Below, one piece after another: positions 49,215-57,900 of a DNA stretch of 64,000 nt; the stretch's first letter is position 1, and each line of letters opens with the position of its first letter. The position numbers and the translations under genes were made by a program. The notes under the pieces are model-generated. The model was not told the origin of the DNA. It worked only from the letters and a program-made list of their open reading frames with translations, and searched no databases. The stretch is taken from positions 83,031 through 147,030 of the forward strand of contig NZ_JAGGRI010000023.1 of assembly GCF_018612875.1 (NCBI RefSeq). The letters are read 5' to 3'. Origin of the DNA: Lysobacter sp. ISL-50. GTDB taxonomy: Bacteria; Pseudomonadota; Gammaproteobacteria; Xanthomonadales; Xanthomonadaceae.

Positions 49215-50726
49215 CTAGGCCCCGAAACCAGCCGGCGCCTGAAAACCGCCAAACTCTTGTGCGATCAGCCGGGCTACTTCAATAGTGGTGCGGTCGCCAT
49301 ATTCCGGGCCGATGATCTGCAGGCCGATGGGAAGCCCCTCGCTCGACAATCCGCTGGGAAAAGCGGTGCTCGGCAAATAGGCGACGGTCGCAAGGCCAAC
49401 CCAGAAGTAGTGCTCGTAATGCGAAGTCCGTGCCGCGTCGACGGCGAGAACTCTCTCTGGCCTGGGCCGATGATCGTGTTCGTAGGCCGTTGTCGCGGAA
49501 ATCGGGCAGATCACCACGTCCCAATCGTTGAAGAAGGCGCGCCACCGTAGCCGGTAGTTGGTGCGCGCTTCATCGTGATCGCACCAGCTTCGATGATCCA
49601 GCACGCGGGCACGCGCAAGCACCGCTAACGGCGACTCATCGTTCGCATCGAGTTCCGCAGCCATCTGCGAGATGGCGGAATAGTAGTCGTCGGGAAGGTT
49701 GGCGAGTCCAGACGATCCCAACAGGCTCAGATAGGTGTTGTGCGATTGGCCTGGAGAGATTTCAGGACGCGCCAGGTCAGAGACTATCGCGCCAGCGCGA
49801 GCGAGAACTTCTCCGACTTCCTGCACGCGATCCGATATCTCGGTCGATGTGGGAACGGAATCCTCCTTCGGCCAGATCGCAACGCGCAGGCCTCGTAACG
49901 TGTGCGCCTTCGGTGGTGGCAGCACCAGTCTCCAACCCGGTGACCGGAACCGGTCGGGACCGGCTACGACATCCAGGGCCAGCTCCAGATCTTCCGCGCA
50001 TCGCGCCATTGGCCCGACGACATTCAGATCCGGCGCGGATACGACGCCATGCGGATTGTGGCCCAGCGTTGGAACGATTCCATACGTGGGCTTGTGGCCA
50101 TACACGCCGCAGAAGTGCGACGGATTTCGGATCGAGCCACCGATATCTGAGGCAAATTCCAGGCCGGTCAAACCCGCCGCCAGCGCGGCGGCCGATCCGC
50201 CGGAAGATCCGCCTGGCGACCTGCGCGTATCCCAGGGGTTGTTGGTTGTTCCGTAAATGTCGTTATAGCTCTGCCAGTCGGCGAGTCGCAGCGGGACGTT
50301 CGTCTTCCCCATGAAATGGGCGCCGGCGGCCTTCAGGCGCTCGACAACCGTCGCGTCGTTCAAGGCGAGGTTGGCCCGTTGCTCCGGCACGCCCCAGGTA
50401 GTGGGCAATCCGGAAACGTCGAAGGCTTCTTTGATGGTCATCGGGACGCCGTGCAGCGGTCCCAGTCGGTGTCCCCGGGCAAGAGATTCATCGGATGACT
50501 TCGCCGCTTCCAGTGCGCGTTCGAAATCCCGCACCACGACGGCATTCAACGCTTTATCGAATTGTTCGATGCGCTCGATGTAGTGCTGAGTGAGTTCGAA
50601 CGAGCTGACTTGTTTGCGCTGAATCAGTTGCGCAAGGTCGGTCGCTGACGAAAAAGCCAGTTCTTCGGATGCAGTGGAAGGGCCGCCTGACGCCCTGAGA
50701 AGGTCACGCCTGGAAATCGGATTCAT
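49215..50726 (-). CDS. Amidase-signature-family amidase with a vestigial Tat motif
   Basis: 503 residues. The Ser-cisSer-Lys triad is visible: Lys in VPMTIKEAFD, cis-Ser in GGSSGGSAAALAAG and nucleophile Ser in FASDIGGSIRNPSHF. It hydrolyses an amide of unknown identity. The N-terminus MNPISRRDLLRASGG has a twin-arginine motif (SRRDLL), but the hydrophobic stretch that should follow is missing and the mature domain starts at once, so export is doubtful. Base composition looks lower in GC than the neighbours, hinting at transfer. An ATG 75 bases upstream adds unlikely sequence. Gap 50727-50986 shows nothing clear. Confidence 0.87.
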   Translation of the reverse strand: MNPISRRDLLRASGGPSTASEELAFSSATDLAQLIQRKQVSSFELTQHYIERIEQFDKALNAVVVRDFERALEAAKSSDESLARGHRLGPLHGVPMTIKEAFDVSGLPTTWGVPEQRANLALNDATVVERLKAAGAHFMGKTNVPLRLADWQSYNDIYGTTNNPWDTRRSPGGSSGGSAAALAAGLTGLEFASDIGGSIRNPSHFCGVYGHKPTYGIVPTLGHNPHGVVSAPDLNVVGPMARCAEDLELALDVVAGPDRFRSPGWRLVLPPPKAHTLRGLRVAIWPKEDSVPTSTEISDRVQEVGEVLARAGAIVSDLARPEISPGQSHNTYLSLLGSSGLANLPDDYYSAISQMAAELDANDESPLAVLARARVLDHRSWCDHDEARTNYRLRWRAFFNDWDVVICPISATTAYEHDHRPRPERVLAVDAARTSHYEHYFWVGLATVAYLPSTAFPSGLSSEGLPIGLQIIGPEYGDRTTIEVARLIAQEFGGFQAPAGFGA

Positions 50727-50986
50727 GATCGCCCTGTCTGTAGGTCGGCGGTATTCAATAGAGGGTGTTCTGCCCCCGATGCTTACTTGCTTGCCCTGCA
50801 ACGCCGGAATTCTAGCGGAAAACAGGTGGTCGCGACGGGCCGACAGCGGTCATTGCGATGACCGCTCCGGCTGGAGCCCCGGTCCTATGCCCGGACCCGT
50901 GCGTTCGGTTCGCGCCCATGCGACCCTTCCGCCCATTCGCTCATCCATGATATAGCGGCCGCCCTTCGCGGCCAGGGGAGAAAAGG

Positions 50987-53263
50987 ATGCTTCGCGCCGT
51001 TGTCGTGTGCTGTCTGTGGTTGCTGCTGTCGTGCCCGGTGTTCGCTGCCGCGGATTATCCGTTCCCGGCCGCTGCGGTGGAGAGCCGCTCCGAACTCGAC
51101 CGGGCCATGCCGACGCTGGCCGGGCAGGTTGTCGCCGATTACACCGACGACGATCGCGTGCGTTACCTGGGCACTGCGGCGAGGCTGCAGATCGTCGCCG
51201 GGCAGTATCCGCAGGCGCTGGCTTCGATCGAGGAACTGCGCCGGCTGTCGCCGCTGGGCGGCGCGCCGCAGCAGCGCGCGATGATGGCGCAGTACGAGGT
51301 CTATGCGGCGAGCAAGCAGTTGCAGATGCGCGAGCGGAGCGAGTTCGATGGCGCGTTCCGGCGCAGTTTCGAAACCGTGTTTGGGTCGATGGACGACCGC
51401 GCCGCGGCCATCGCGATGCGCGGGTTCGGTCGCGATCAGTTCAACTCGGCCTCGCAGCAGCGGGCGCTGGATGCCGCGCTGGCTGGGCAGAAGGGCAAGT
51501 CGCGTATCGATCGGGCCTCCGCGTTGGCACTGGTTCGCGCCTATCTGGTCGCCGCGGTCTATCGCGACTTCAGTGCCCAGGCCGCCGACTTGCTGGCCGC
51601 CGACGATGCCCGGCGTTATCTGATCCAGCGCGATGTCGCGGTGCGCACGCCCGAGGGTGCGACCGTGTGCGCGTTGATCGTGCGCCAGCGTGCGGCGCCG
51701 GCCAAGCTGACCGCCTTGCTCAATTTCACCATCTACGCCGATCCGGCGACGATGCTCAACGAAGCCCGGCGCAGTGCGTCTAACGGGTATGCGGGCGTGA
51801 CCGGGCTCAGCCGCGGCAAGGGCTGCAGTCCCGATACGCCGGTACCTTACGAGCACGACGGCACCGATGCGGCGGCGTTGATCGACTGGATCGCCGCGCA
51901 GGAATGGAGCGACGGTCGGGTCGGCATGTTCGGCGGCAGTTACGAAGGTTTCACTCAGTGGGCCACAGCCAAGCATCGGCCCAAGGCGCTCAAGGCGATG
52001 ATGCCGTCGGTGACCGGCGCGCCCGGGATCGACGTGCCGATGGAAGGTGGGATCTTCTTCGGTTTCCAGCACTACTGGCCGTTCTACGTCGCCAACAACA
52101 AGACCCTGGATTACGCGGCGTATGAAGACAATGCGCGCTGGCAGCGCATGTTCCGGCAGTGGTATGCGCAAGGCGGGGCGTACCGCGAGCGCGATACGCT
52201 GGACGGAACCACCAATGCCTTGTATCGGCGCTGGCTCGACCATCCGGATTACGACGCCTATTGGCAGAGCATGATTCCGTACCGTCATGAGTACGGCGCG
52301 ATCGATATTCCGGTGTTGACCACCACCGGCTATTTCGACGGCGCGCAGATCGGCGCGCTGCATCATCTGCGCGAACACTATCGCTATCGGCCGCAGGCGG
52401 AGCATTACCTGGTGATCGGCCCGTACGACCACTTCAGCGGCCAGCGCGGCACGGTGGTGGCCGGGAATACGGTGCGCGGTTACACGATCGACCCGGTCGC
52501 GGGCATCGACATCGGCCAGTTGCGTTATCAATGGTTCGATTACGTTTTCAAAGGCGCGCCCAAGCCGGCCTTGCTGCAGGATCGGATCAACTATCAGGTG
52601 ATGGGCAGCAATGTGTGGAAACACGCACCGTCGCTGGCTGCGATGGGGCCGCGGCGCGCGCGCCTGTACTTCGGCGCGGCGCGCGAGGACGGCACCTGGG
52701 GTTTGCAGGGGGAGGCGTCGAAGCGGCGGTCGGCGGTGCAGACGCTGGATCTGGCCGATCGCCGCGATGCCGACCGTATCGTCCCGGGCGGCGGCATCGT
52801 CGATAAGGTGCTCGACACCGAAGGCAGCGTGGCCTTCGTCAGCGAGCCCTTCGCCGCGGCGGTCGAGTTCAGCGGGCTGTTTTCAGGGCATCTGGAACTG
52901 ATCACGAACAAGCGCGATGTCGATCTGCATATCGGCTTGTATGAGTTGACCGCGCAGAACGAGTACTTCGAACTGTCGCGTTATCAGTCGCGCCTGAGCT
53001 ACCAAGGGCATCCGGAACAGCGGCGCCTGCTGCAGCCGGGCAAGCGCCAGCGCTTCGATTTCGTCGCCGGGCGCGCCACCAGCCGTGCGTTCCAGCCCGG
53101 CAGCCGATTGGTCGCCATGGTCGGGCCGGGCAAGGGGCCGCAGGATCAGATCAATTACGGCAGCGGCAAGGATGTCAGCGACGAGACCATCGCCGATGCG
53201 GAGGAGCCGCTGCGGATCGAGTGGTCGGGGCGGAGCTATCTGGAGGTTCCGTTGGCGCGGTGA
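50987..53263 (+). CDS. CocE/NonD-type serine hydrolase (X-Pro dipeptidyl-peptidase fold), exported
   Basis: 758 residues. Signal peptide (VVVCCLWLLLSCPVFAAADYP), then a helical ~170-residue domain not usual in the family, then an alpha/beta hydrolase. Nucleophile Ser318 in MFGGSYEGFTQW, Asp in TTGYFDGAQIG and His in GPYDHFSGQRG complete a triad. The C-terminal ~200 residues are the jelly-roll X-Pro dipeptidyl-peptidase domain (FVSEPFAAAVEFSGLFSGHLEL...QPGSRLVAMVGPG). The substrate could be an ester, acyl amino acid or peptide. ATG 50987 follows GGGGAGAAAAGG. It is convergent with the pga operon. Confidence 0.87.
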   Translation: MLRAVVVCCLWLLLSCPVFAAADYPFPAAAVESRSELDRAMPTLAGQVVADYTDDDRVRYLGTAARLQIVAGQYPQALASIEELRRLSPLGGAPQQRAMMAQYEVYAASKQLQMRERSEFDGAFRRSFETVFGSMDDRAAAIAMRGFGRDQFNSASQQRALDAALAGQKGKSRIDRASALALVRAYLVAAVYRDFSAQAADLLAADDARRYLIQRDVAVRTPEGATVCALIVRQRAAPAKLTALLNFTIYADPATMLNEARRSASNGYAGVTGLSRGKGCSPDTPVPYEHDGTDAAALIDWIAAQEWSDGRVGMFGGSYEGFTQWATAKHRPKALKAMMPSVTGAPGIDVPMEGGIFFGFQHYWPFYVANNKTLDYAAYEDNARWQRMFRQWYAQGGAYRERDTLDGTTNALYRRWLDHPDYDAYWQSMIPYRHEYGAIDIPVLTTTGYFDGAQIGALHHLREHYRYRPQAEHYLVIGPYDHFSGQRGTVVAGNTVRGYTIDPVAGIDIGQLRYQWFDYVFKGAPKPALLQDRINYQVMGSNVWKHAPSLAAMGPRRARLYFGAAREDGTWGLQGEASKRRSAVQTLDLADRRDADRIVPGGGIVDKVLDTEGSVAFVSEPFAAAVEFSGLFSGHLELITNKRDVDLHIGLYELTAQNEYFELSRYQSRLSYQGHPEQRRLLQPGKRQRFDFVAGRATSRAFQPGSRLVAMVGPGKGPQDQINYGSGKDVSDETIADAEEPLRIEWSGRSYLEVPLAR

Positions 53264-53344
53264 TGGGTTGGGGGCCGCGGCTTTGGTTTTAAAAGCCTTG
53301 TGACTGCTGCGATTTCTAAAGAATCTTCGTGGTCGGTTTTATGT

Positions 53345-54616
53345 TCAGTTCCGCGGCGTGAACTCGATCGGCACGATCACCACCGCGGCGATCGGCTTGC
53401 CGTTGCGCACCGCCGGAGCGAAACGCCAGCGGCGCACGGTGTTGATCGCCGCGCGATCGAGAATGCGGTTGCCGCTGCGCCGGCTGACTTCGACCTTGAG
53501 CGGATGGCCGTCGGCCGAGACTTGCACGCGCAGCGTCACCAGCCCGCCTTCGCTGTGACGCAGCGCTTCGAGCGGATACGGCGGCTTGGGGCTGAAGCCC
53601 GGCAGCGGGCGCGGTTTGGCGCTGGCGGCGTCGGCCGCGCGGGCGCGGCGTTCGTTCGCTACGCGGGCCCGGGCGAGGCGGGCTTTCTCCGCGGCGGCGG
53701 CCGCGGCGTTCGCCTTCGCTGTCGCCGCGATCGTGGCGTCGGCGACGCGATCGATCTGCGACAGGCGCGCCGTGGTTTGTTCGATCAGCTCCGGCGCGGC
53801 CTCCAGCCCGGGACGGTCGATGCCCGGCGTGCCCTCGATCGCCTGCATCGGCGCCGAGCTTTCGATCTGCCGGTAACCGTGCGAGATCACGATCAACACG
53901 GCGATCACCAGCGCGATCGCGCTCAAGGCCAACGCCAGCAGCCACGAATTGTTCGGCGCCTCGGCCGGGCGCGCGAACTTCGGCATCGCCACCGGCGGGA
54001 ACGGTTGCGCCGGAAAGGTCGGCACGACCGCGCTGACCGAAACAGGCACGGCGTGGTTGGGGTCCATGTGCAGCACGCTGACCCGGCCGGCGTTGAGCGC
54101 GGCGGCGACTTCGCTGCTGGCGCCCAGGGCGCGCCCGACTTCCTCCAGCGCGACGCTGTGCTGGGTGCCGCGGCGTTCGCTGCTGGCCGAGGCGAAACGC
54201 CAGCGGTTGTATTCGGCCCAGATCAGCAGCAGCGCCACCACCACGCCCGCGGTCGCGGGCAAGGCCAGCATCAGGAACGGATCGACTTCGTGCGTGCGCA
54301 GGTACAACTCGGAAGCGACGTTGCGGATGCCGAGCAGCCACAGCACCAGAGTCAGCACCGGCGTCCACAGATACAGGTAGATCAGCCAGAACAGGCCGGT
54401 GACCATGCCCCACAGCGTGCGCGGCAACGCCGGTTGCGCGCCCGGTTTCTGGATCAGGCGCGAATCGTGCTTGTGCGGCGCCGGAGCGGTGGCGGCGTTG
54501 CTGCTCACCGCGGCGGCTTGTCCCAAAGGCGGCATCGCGTGCGCCGGCGACGTGAACGTCGCCGCCGCGCGGCCGGTGCCCGGACCCGTGCCGGGCGTGG
54601 TGCGCTCGTTGCTCAT
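53345..54616 (-). CDS. pgaD: PgaD fused to a TonB C-terminal domain
   Basis: 423 residues; ordinary PgaD is ~140. Residues ~52-195 align along the whole of PgaD: two membrane helices (~68-96, ~112-134), then LLIWAEYNRWRF and a VSVLHMD segment like E. coli MSVHFT. PgaD assists PgaC and is needed for c-di-GMP-activated poly-GlcNAc synthesis. A Pro-rich linker leads to a third helix (~225-246), an Ala-rich helix (~283-333), and a TonB domain at ~341-420 (PPYPLEALRHSEGGLVTLRV...VSRRSGNRILDRAAINTVRRWRFAPA). The topology is consistent: PgaD tail in the cytoplasm, TonB domain in the periplasm. Its ATG overlaps the pgaC stop. Confidence 0.88.
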   Translation of the reverse strand: MSNERTTPGTGPGTGRAAATFTSPAHAMPPLGQAAAVSSNAATAPAPHKHDSRLIQKPGAQPALPRTLWGMVTGLFWLIYLYLWTPVLTLVLWLLGIRNVASELYLRTHEVDPFLMLALPATAGVVVALLLIWAEYNRWRFASASSERRGTQHSVALEEVGRALGASSEVAAALNAGRVSVLHMDPNHAVPVSVSAVVPTFPAQPFPPVAMPKFARPAEAPNNSWLLALALSAIALVIAVLIVISHGYRQIESSAPMQAIEGTPGIDRPGLEAAPELIEQTTARLSQIDRVADATIAATAKANAAAAAAEKARLARARVANERRARAADAASAKPRPLPGFSPKPPYPLEALRHSEGGLVTLRVQVSADGHPLKVEVSRRSGNRILDRAAINTVRRWRFAPAVRNGKPIAAVVIVPIEFTPRN

Positions 54617-55872
54617 CGCAGTCCCCGGTCCGGGCTGACCCAGGTCGCGCGGGTGCCGCGGCGCTTGAGCAACGCCTTGGGCACCGCGGTGACCGTGGTC
54701 GCGAAACTCAGCAGCCAGTACGCCATCGGGTACCAGATCATCCAGTAATAGTTGCGGCCGACGCCGGTTTCATAACGGCGGTCGATGATGATGCTGGCGG
54801 CGAACTGCAGCAGGCAGATCAAGGCCAGGATCACGCCGTGCCACGACGGCAGCAGAGTGGTCACACGCAGTTGCTCGGGCAGCTCGACGAACAGCCCCAG
54901 CGCCCACAGCGAGATGATGAAGGCCATGATGTAGGCCCAGCCCACGCTCATCACGTATTCGGCCAGCACCACCCACATGCGCCGCTTGCGCCAGGAGAAC
55001 AGGTCGCGGGTATGGCGCAGCAATACTTCCACGCCGCCCTGAGCCCAGCGCAGGCGCTGCTTCCACAGGCCCTTCAGCGTTTCGGGCATGAGGATGAAGC
55101 ACATCGCGTTGGGTTCGTAGCGGATGTCCCAGTGGTCCATCTGCAGGCGCCAACTGATGTCGATGTCTTCCGTGACCATGCTGTCGGACCAGTAGCCGAT
55201 CCGGTGCAGGGCGCTGCGGCGGAACGCGCAGATCACCCCGGACACGGTGAAGATGCGGCCGTAGACGCGCTGGGCGCGCTTGATCATGCCGATGATCGAA
55301 GAGAACTCGCCGACCTGCAGCCGGCCGAGCAGGGTCGAGCGATTGCGGATGCGCGGGTTGCCGGTGACCGCGCCGACCCGCGCGCCTTCGCACAGGTGCC
55401 AGACCATCCAGTGGGTGGCGTATTCGTCCAGCAGCGCATCGCCGTCGATGCACACCAGGTACTCCGAGCGCGCCGCCAGCGCGCCCATGCGCATGGCGTT
55501 GGCCTTGCCCAGGTTGCGGTCCAGGTGCACCACGCGCAGGCGCGGGTGCTGCGCGGCCAGGCGGTTGAGCTTCTCGCCGGTGTCGTCGCGGCTGCCGTCG
55601 TTGATCGCGATCACCTCGAAGTCCGGATAACGCTGCGCCAGCGCCGCGCCGATGGTTTCGTGGACGTGGTCGCCTTCGTTGTGGCACGGAATCAGGATCG
55701 ACACGAACGGCGCGTCGGGCATCGGCGGCGGATCGGTGCGCGGCCGCGCGTGGCGTTCGCGGCGGAAGTAGTAGTACAGCCCGCCGGAAATCCAGAAGAA
55801 CGACATCACGATCGGATAGAAGAACGCGAACTGAAACAGCGCAGTGAGCAATGGGCTTGCGGCGGGACTCAT
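54613..55872 (-). CDS. pgaC: Poly-beta-1,6-N-acetylglucosamine synthase PgaC
   Basis: 419 residues. A processive GT2 glycosyltransferase of the inner membrane using UDP-GlcNAc. N-terminal helices (FQFAFFYPIVMSFFWISGGLYYYF), catalytic domain with VSILIPCHNEGDHV, AINDGSRDDT, CIDGDALLDE (DxD), TEDIDISWR and the KQRLRWAQGG (QxxRW) motif, then three C-terminal membrane helices. With PgaD it forms the c-di-GMP-dependent synthase. It overlaps pgaD by ATGA and follows pgaB by 63 bases. Confidence 0.96.
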   Translation of the reverse strand: MSPAASPLLTALFQFAFFYPIVMSFFWISGGLYYYFRRERHARPRTDPPPMPDAPFVSILIPCHNEGDHVHETIGAALAQRYPDFEVIAINDGSRDDTGEKLNRLAAQHPRLRVVHLDRNLGKANAMRMGALAARSEYLVCIDGDALLDEYATHWMVWHLCEGARVGAVTGNPRIRNRSTLLGRLQVGEFSSIIGMIKRAQRVYGRIFTVSGVICAFRRSALHRIGYWSDSMVTEDIDISWRLQMDHWDIRYEPNAMCFILMPETLKGLWKQRLRWAQGGVEVLLRHTRDLFSWRKRRMWVVLAEYVMSVGWAYIMAFIISLWALGLFVELPEQLRVTTLLPSWHGVILALICLLQFAASIIIDRRYETGVGRNYYWMIWYPMAYWLLSFATTVTAVPKALLKRRGTRATWVSPDRGLR

Positions 55873-55935
55873 GGCGTTCTCGTGGCGGTCTGATGGCGGG
55901 CTTGCGTCGTGGCCGCGGTCGCGGCCGTCGCTGGC

Positions 55936-57900
55936 TCAGCGTTCGATATAGGGAAAACCGCGCGCGGACATGATTTCGCGGGCGTCGGCGGTGGAAGGGC
56001 GGTCGTCGATGAAGTTGTCCGGATACCAGGCCAGATGGCGCGCGCCGGCGGCTTGCAGCCGGTGCGCCATCGCCTTGAGTTGCGCGGCCGGGATCGGACG
56101 ATCCTGGTGGCGCCAGTCCACGGTCTGCAGTTCGAAGATGGTGCGCGACAGGCCGCGCGGCGACTGCTTGACCTTGGCCATCAGCGCGTCCATCCAGCGC
56201 TGCGGATCGCGGCTGTTTTCCATCCACGGCATCGCCATCACCGCGGTGTAGTCGTAGGCCTGATTGAACGCGGCCAGGTTCTGCGCGAACCAGGCCTCGC
56301 TTTCGGGATTCAGCACTGGGCTTGCGAACAGGTTGCGCACGGTGATCAGCTTCGGCCGCCATTTGCCGGCGGCGCGCGCCAGTTCCTGCGTGAACCCGAT
56401 CAGCGCCTGGGTGCGCGCGGCCGGATCGGCCGGCGCCTGCCCGCGCAATTCGTCGTCGCGCAGCAGCGCGTCGTCGTGGAACAGCAGGCCTTCGGTGTAG
56501 CCGCTGACGGCTAGGTCTTCGTACAGATCGGCGACGATCTGGCGCGTGCGCGGTTCGAACGGATTCAGGCGATGGGTCTCGGCCGGATTGCTGGCCTTGA
56601 TCTCCAGCTTCGCGTTCAAGGCCTTGTCCGGCAGTTCGAAGCCCAGCACCGGCAACCACGCGAACACTTTGACGTGGGCGCGGGTCTTGAGCTGCCAGGC
56701 GACGCGGTTGTACAGGTCCGCGCGCATCGGCAGATGGCGGTTGGGGAAGTACATCGCGTCGGCCGAGCCGTTGCCGTCGGGATCGGCGAAGGCCTGCAGG
56801 AACACGTGGCTGGGCGCGATCTGCTTGACGCGCTCGATCAGCTTGTCGAGATTGCGCGCCTGCTGTTGCGGGTCTGCGTCGTAGACGTAGTCCAGATCGA
56901 CCTGCAGCGCGCGCACGCCGTCGAGTTCTTCGTCGTGGCGCAGTTCGTAGGCCAGATCGTTGACGGTGGGGTTGTCGAACATCAGCAGACGGGCCAAGCC
57001 GTGCAAGTCGCGGCCGATGGCCTGATGACGGCCTTCCAGATCGAAGGTCACGCTCATTCCGAGCTGATCGGCGACGGCGTTGGTCTGGCTGTTGTAGGCC
57101 GCGTACGGCCACACCACCGACTGCGGCGAGACGCCCAGTTCGCGCTTGATCGCGGCCGCGCTCGCGGACAGATCCTTGCGCACACGCGCCAGATACTCGG
57201 CTTCGCTCTCGTAGCGCTGAGCCTTGGCGTCCCATTCGCGGGTGATCGCCGCCGGCATGGTGTTGCCCTGCGGGTTGGAGGTCACGCCGCGATGCAGATT
57301 GTCGCTGTGCGATGCGATCTCGACCAGGCCCGAGGCCTGCATCTCGCGCAACTGGTCCCAGGTGACGAAATCGTCGTGGGTGAACATGCGCGGGCCGTAA
57401 TCGACCTTCTGCTCGCGCGGCAGATCCACCCAGCCGGTCACCACCGCCATCAGCGCGGGATAGCGATACGCGCGCAGCAGCGGAAACACATGGGTGTAGA
57501 TGCTGCGCAGGCCGTCGTCGAAGGTCAGCAGCACGGCCTTGGGCGGCAGTTTCTTTTCGCCGCGCGAAGCCTTGATGACGTCGCTGAGCGCGACTGGCTG
57601 GTAACCGTGGCCGGACAGCCAGTCCAGGTGCGCGGCGAAGTTCTGCGTGCTGACCGCGTAGGCGTCGGGATCGCCCTTGCGCGCGACGTCGTCGCGGATG
57701 TCGTGGTAGCTGAGCACTAGCAGTTGATCGGCCTTGGCCTGCTGCGCGATCGCGTCGGCGGCGCCGCGCTCGATCGCCGCGGCCGGCTCGGCCGCGGCGG
57801 CCGCGAGCGGCATCGCCAGCATCAACGCGGCGCTGAACAGCAGACGCTTGAACGCGCGGCGCATCGTCGCGGCCGGCGTCGCGAAACCTTGCATGCTCAT
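55936..57900 (-). CDS. pgaB: Poly-beta-1,6-N-acetylglucosamine N-deacetylase PgaB
   Basis: 654 residues. The N-terminal CE4 deacetylase domain has LLTFDDGLRSIYTHVFP (metal Asp pair) and EIASHSDNLH (His ligands); the C-terminal GH-like domain has LQVDLDYVYDADPQQQARNLDKLI, LQAFADPDGNGSADAMYFPNR and LFHDDALL. It partly de-N-acetylates and may cleave the polymer before export. Unlike E. coli PgaB it is not a lipoprotein: the signal region (LLFSAALMLAMPLAAAAAEP) has no Cys. A second ATG inside (MRRAFKR, codon 13) could be the start. It overlaps pgaA by ATGA. Confidence 0.95.
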   Translation of the reverse strand: MSMQGFATPAATMRRAFKRLLFSAALMLAMPLAAAAAEPAAAIERGAADAIAQQAKADQLLVLSYHDIRDDVARKGDPDAYAVSTQNFAAHLDWLSGHGYQPVALSDVIKASRGEKKLPPKAVLLTFDDGLRSIYTHVFPLLRAYRYPALMAVVTGWVDLPREQKVDYGPRMFTHDDFVTWDQLREMQASGLVEIASHSDNLHRGVTSNPQGNTMPAAITREWDAKAQRYESEAEYLARVRKDLSASAAAIKRELGVSPQSVVWPYAAYNSQTNAVADQLGMSVTFDLEGRHQAIGRDLHGLARLLMFDNPTVNDLAYELRHDEELDGVRALQVDLDYVYDADPQQQARNLDKLIERVKQIAPSHVFLQAFADPDGNGSADAMYFPNRHLPMRADLYNRVAWQLKTRAHVKVFAWLPVLGFELPDKALNAKLEIKASNPAETHRLNPFEPRTRQIVADLYEDLAVSGYTEGLLFHDDALLRDDELRGQAPADPAARTQALIGFTQELARAAGKWRPKLITVRNLFASPVLNPESEAWFAQNLAAFNQAYDYTAVMAMPWMENSRDPQRWMDALMAKVKQSPRGLSRTIFELQTVDWRHQDRPIPAAQLKAMAHRLQAAGARHLAWYPDNFIDDRPSTADAREIMSARGFPYIER

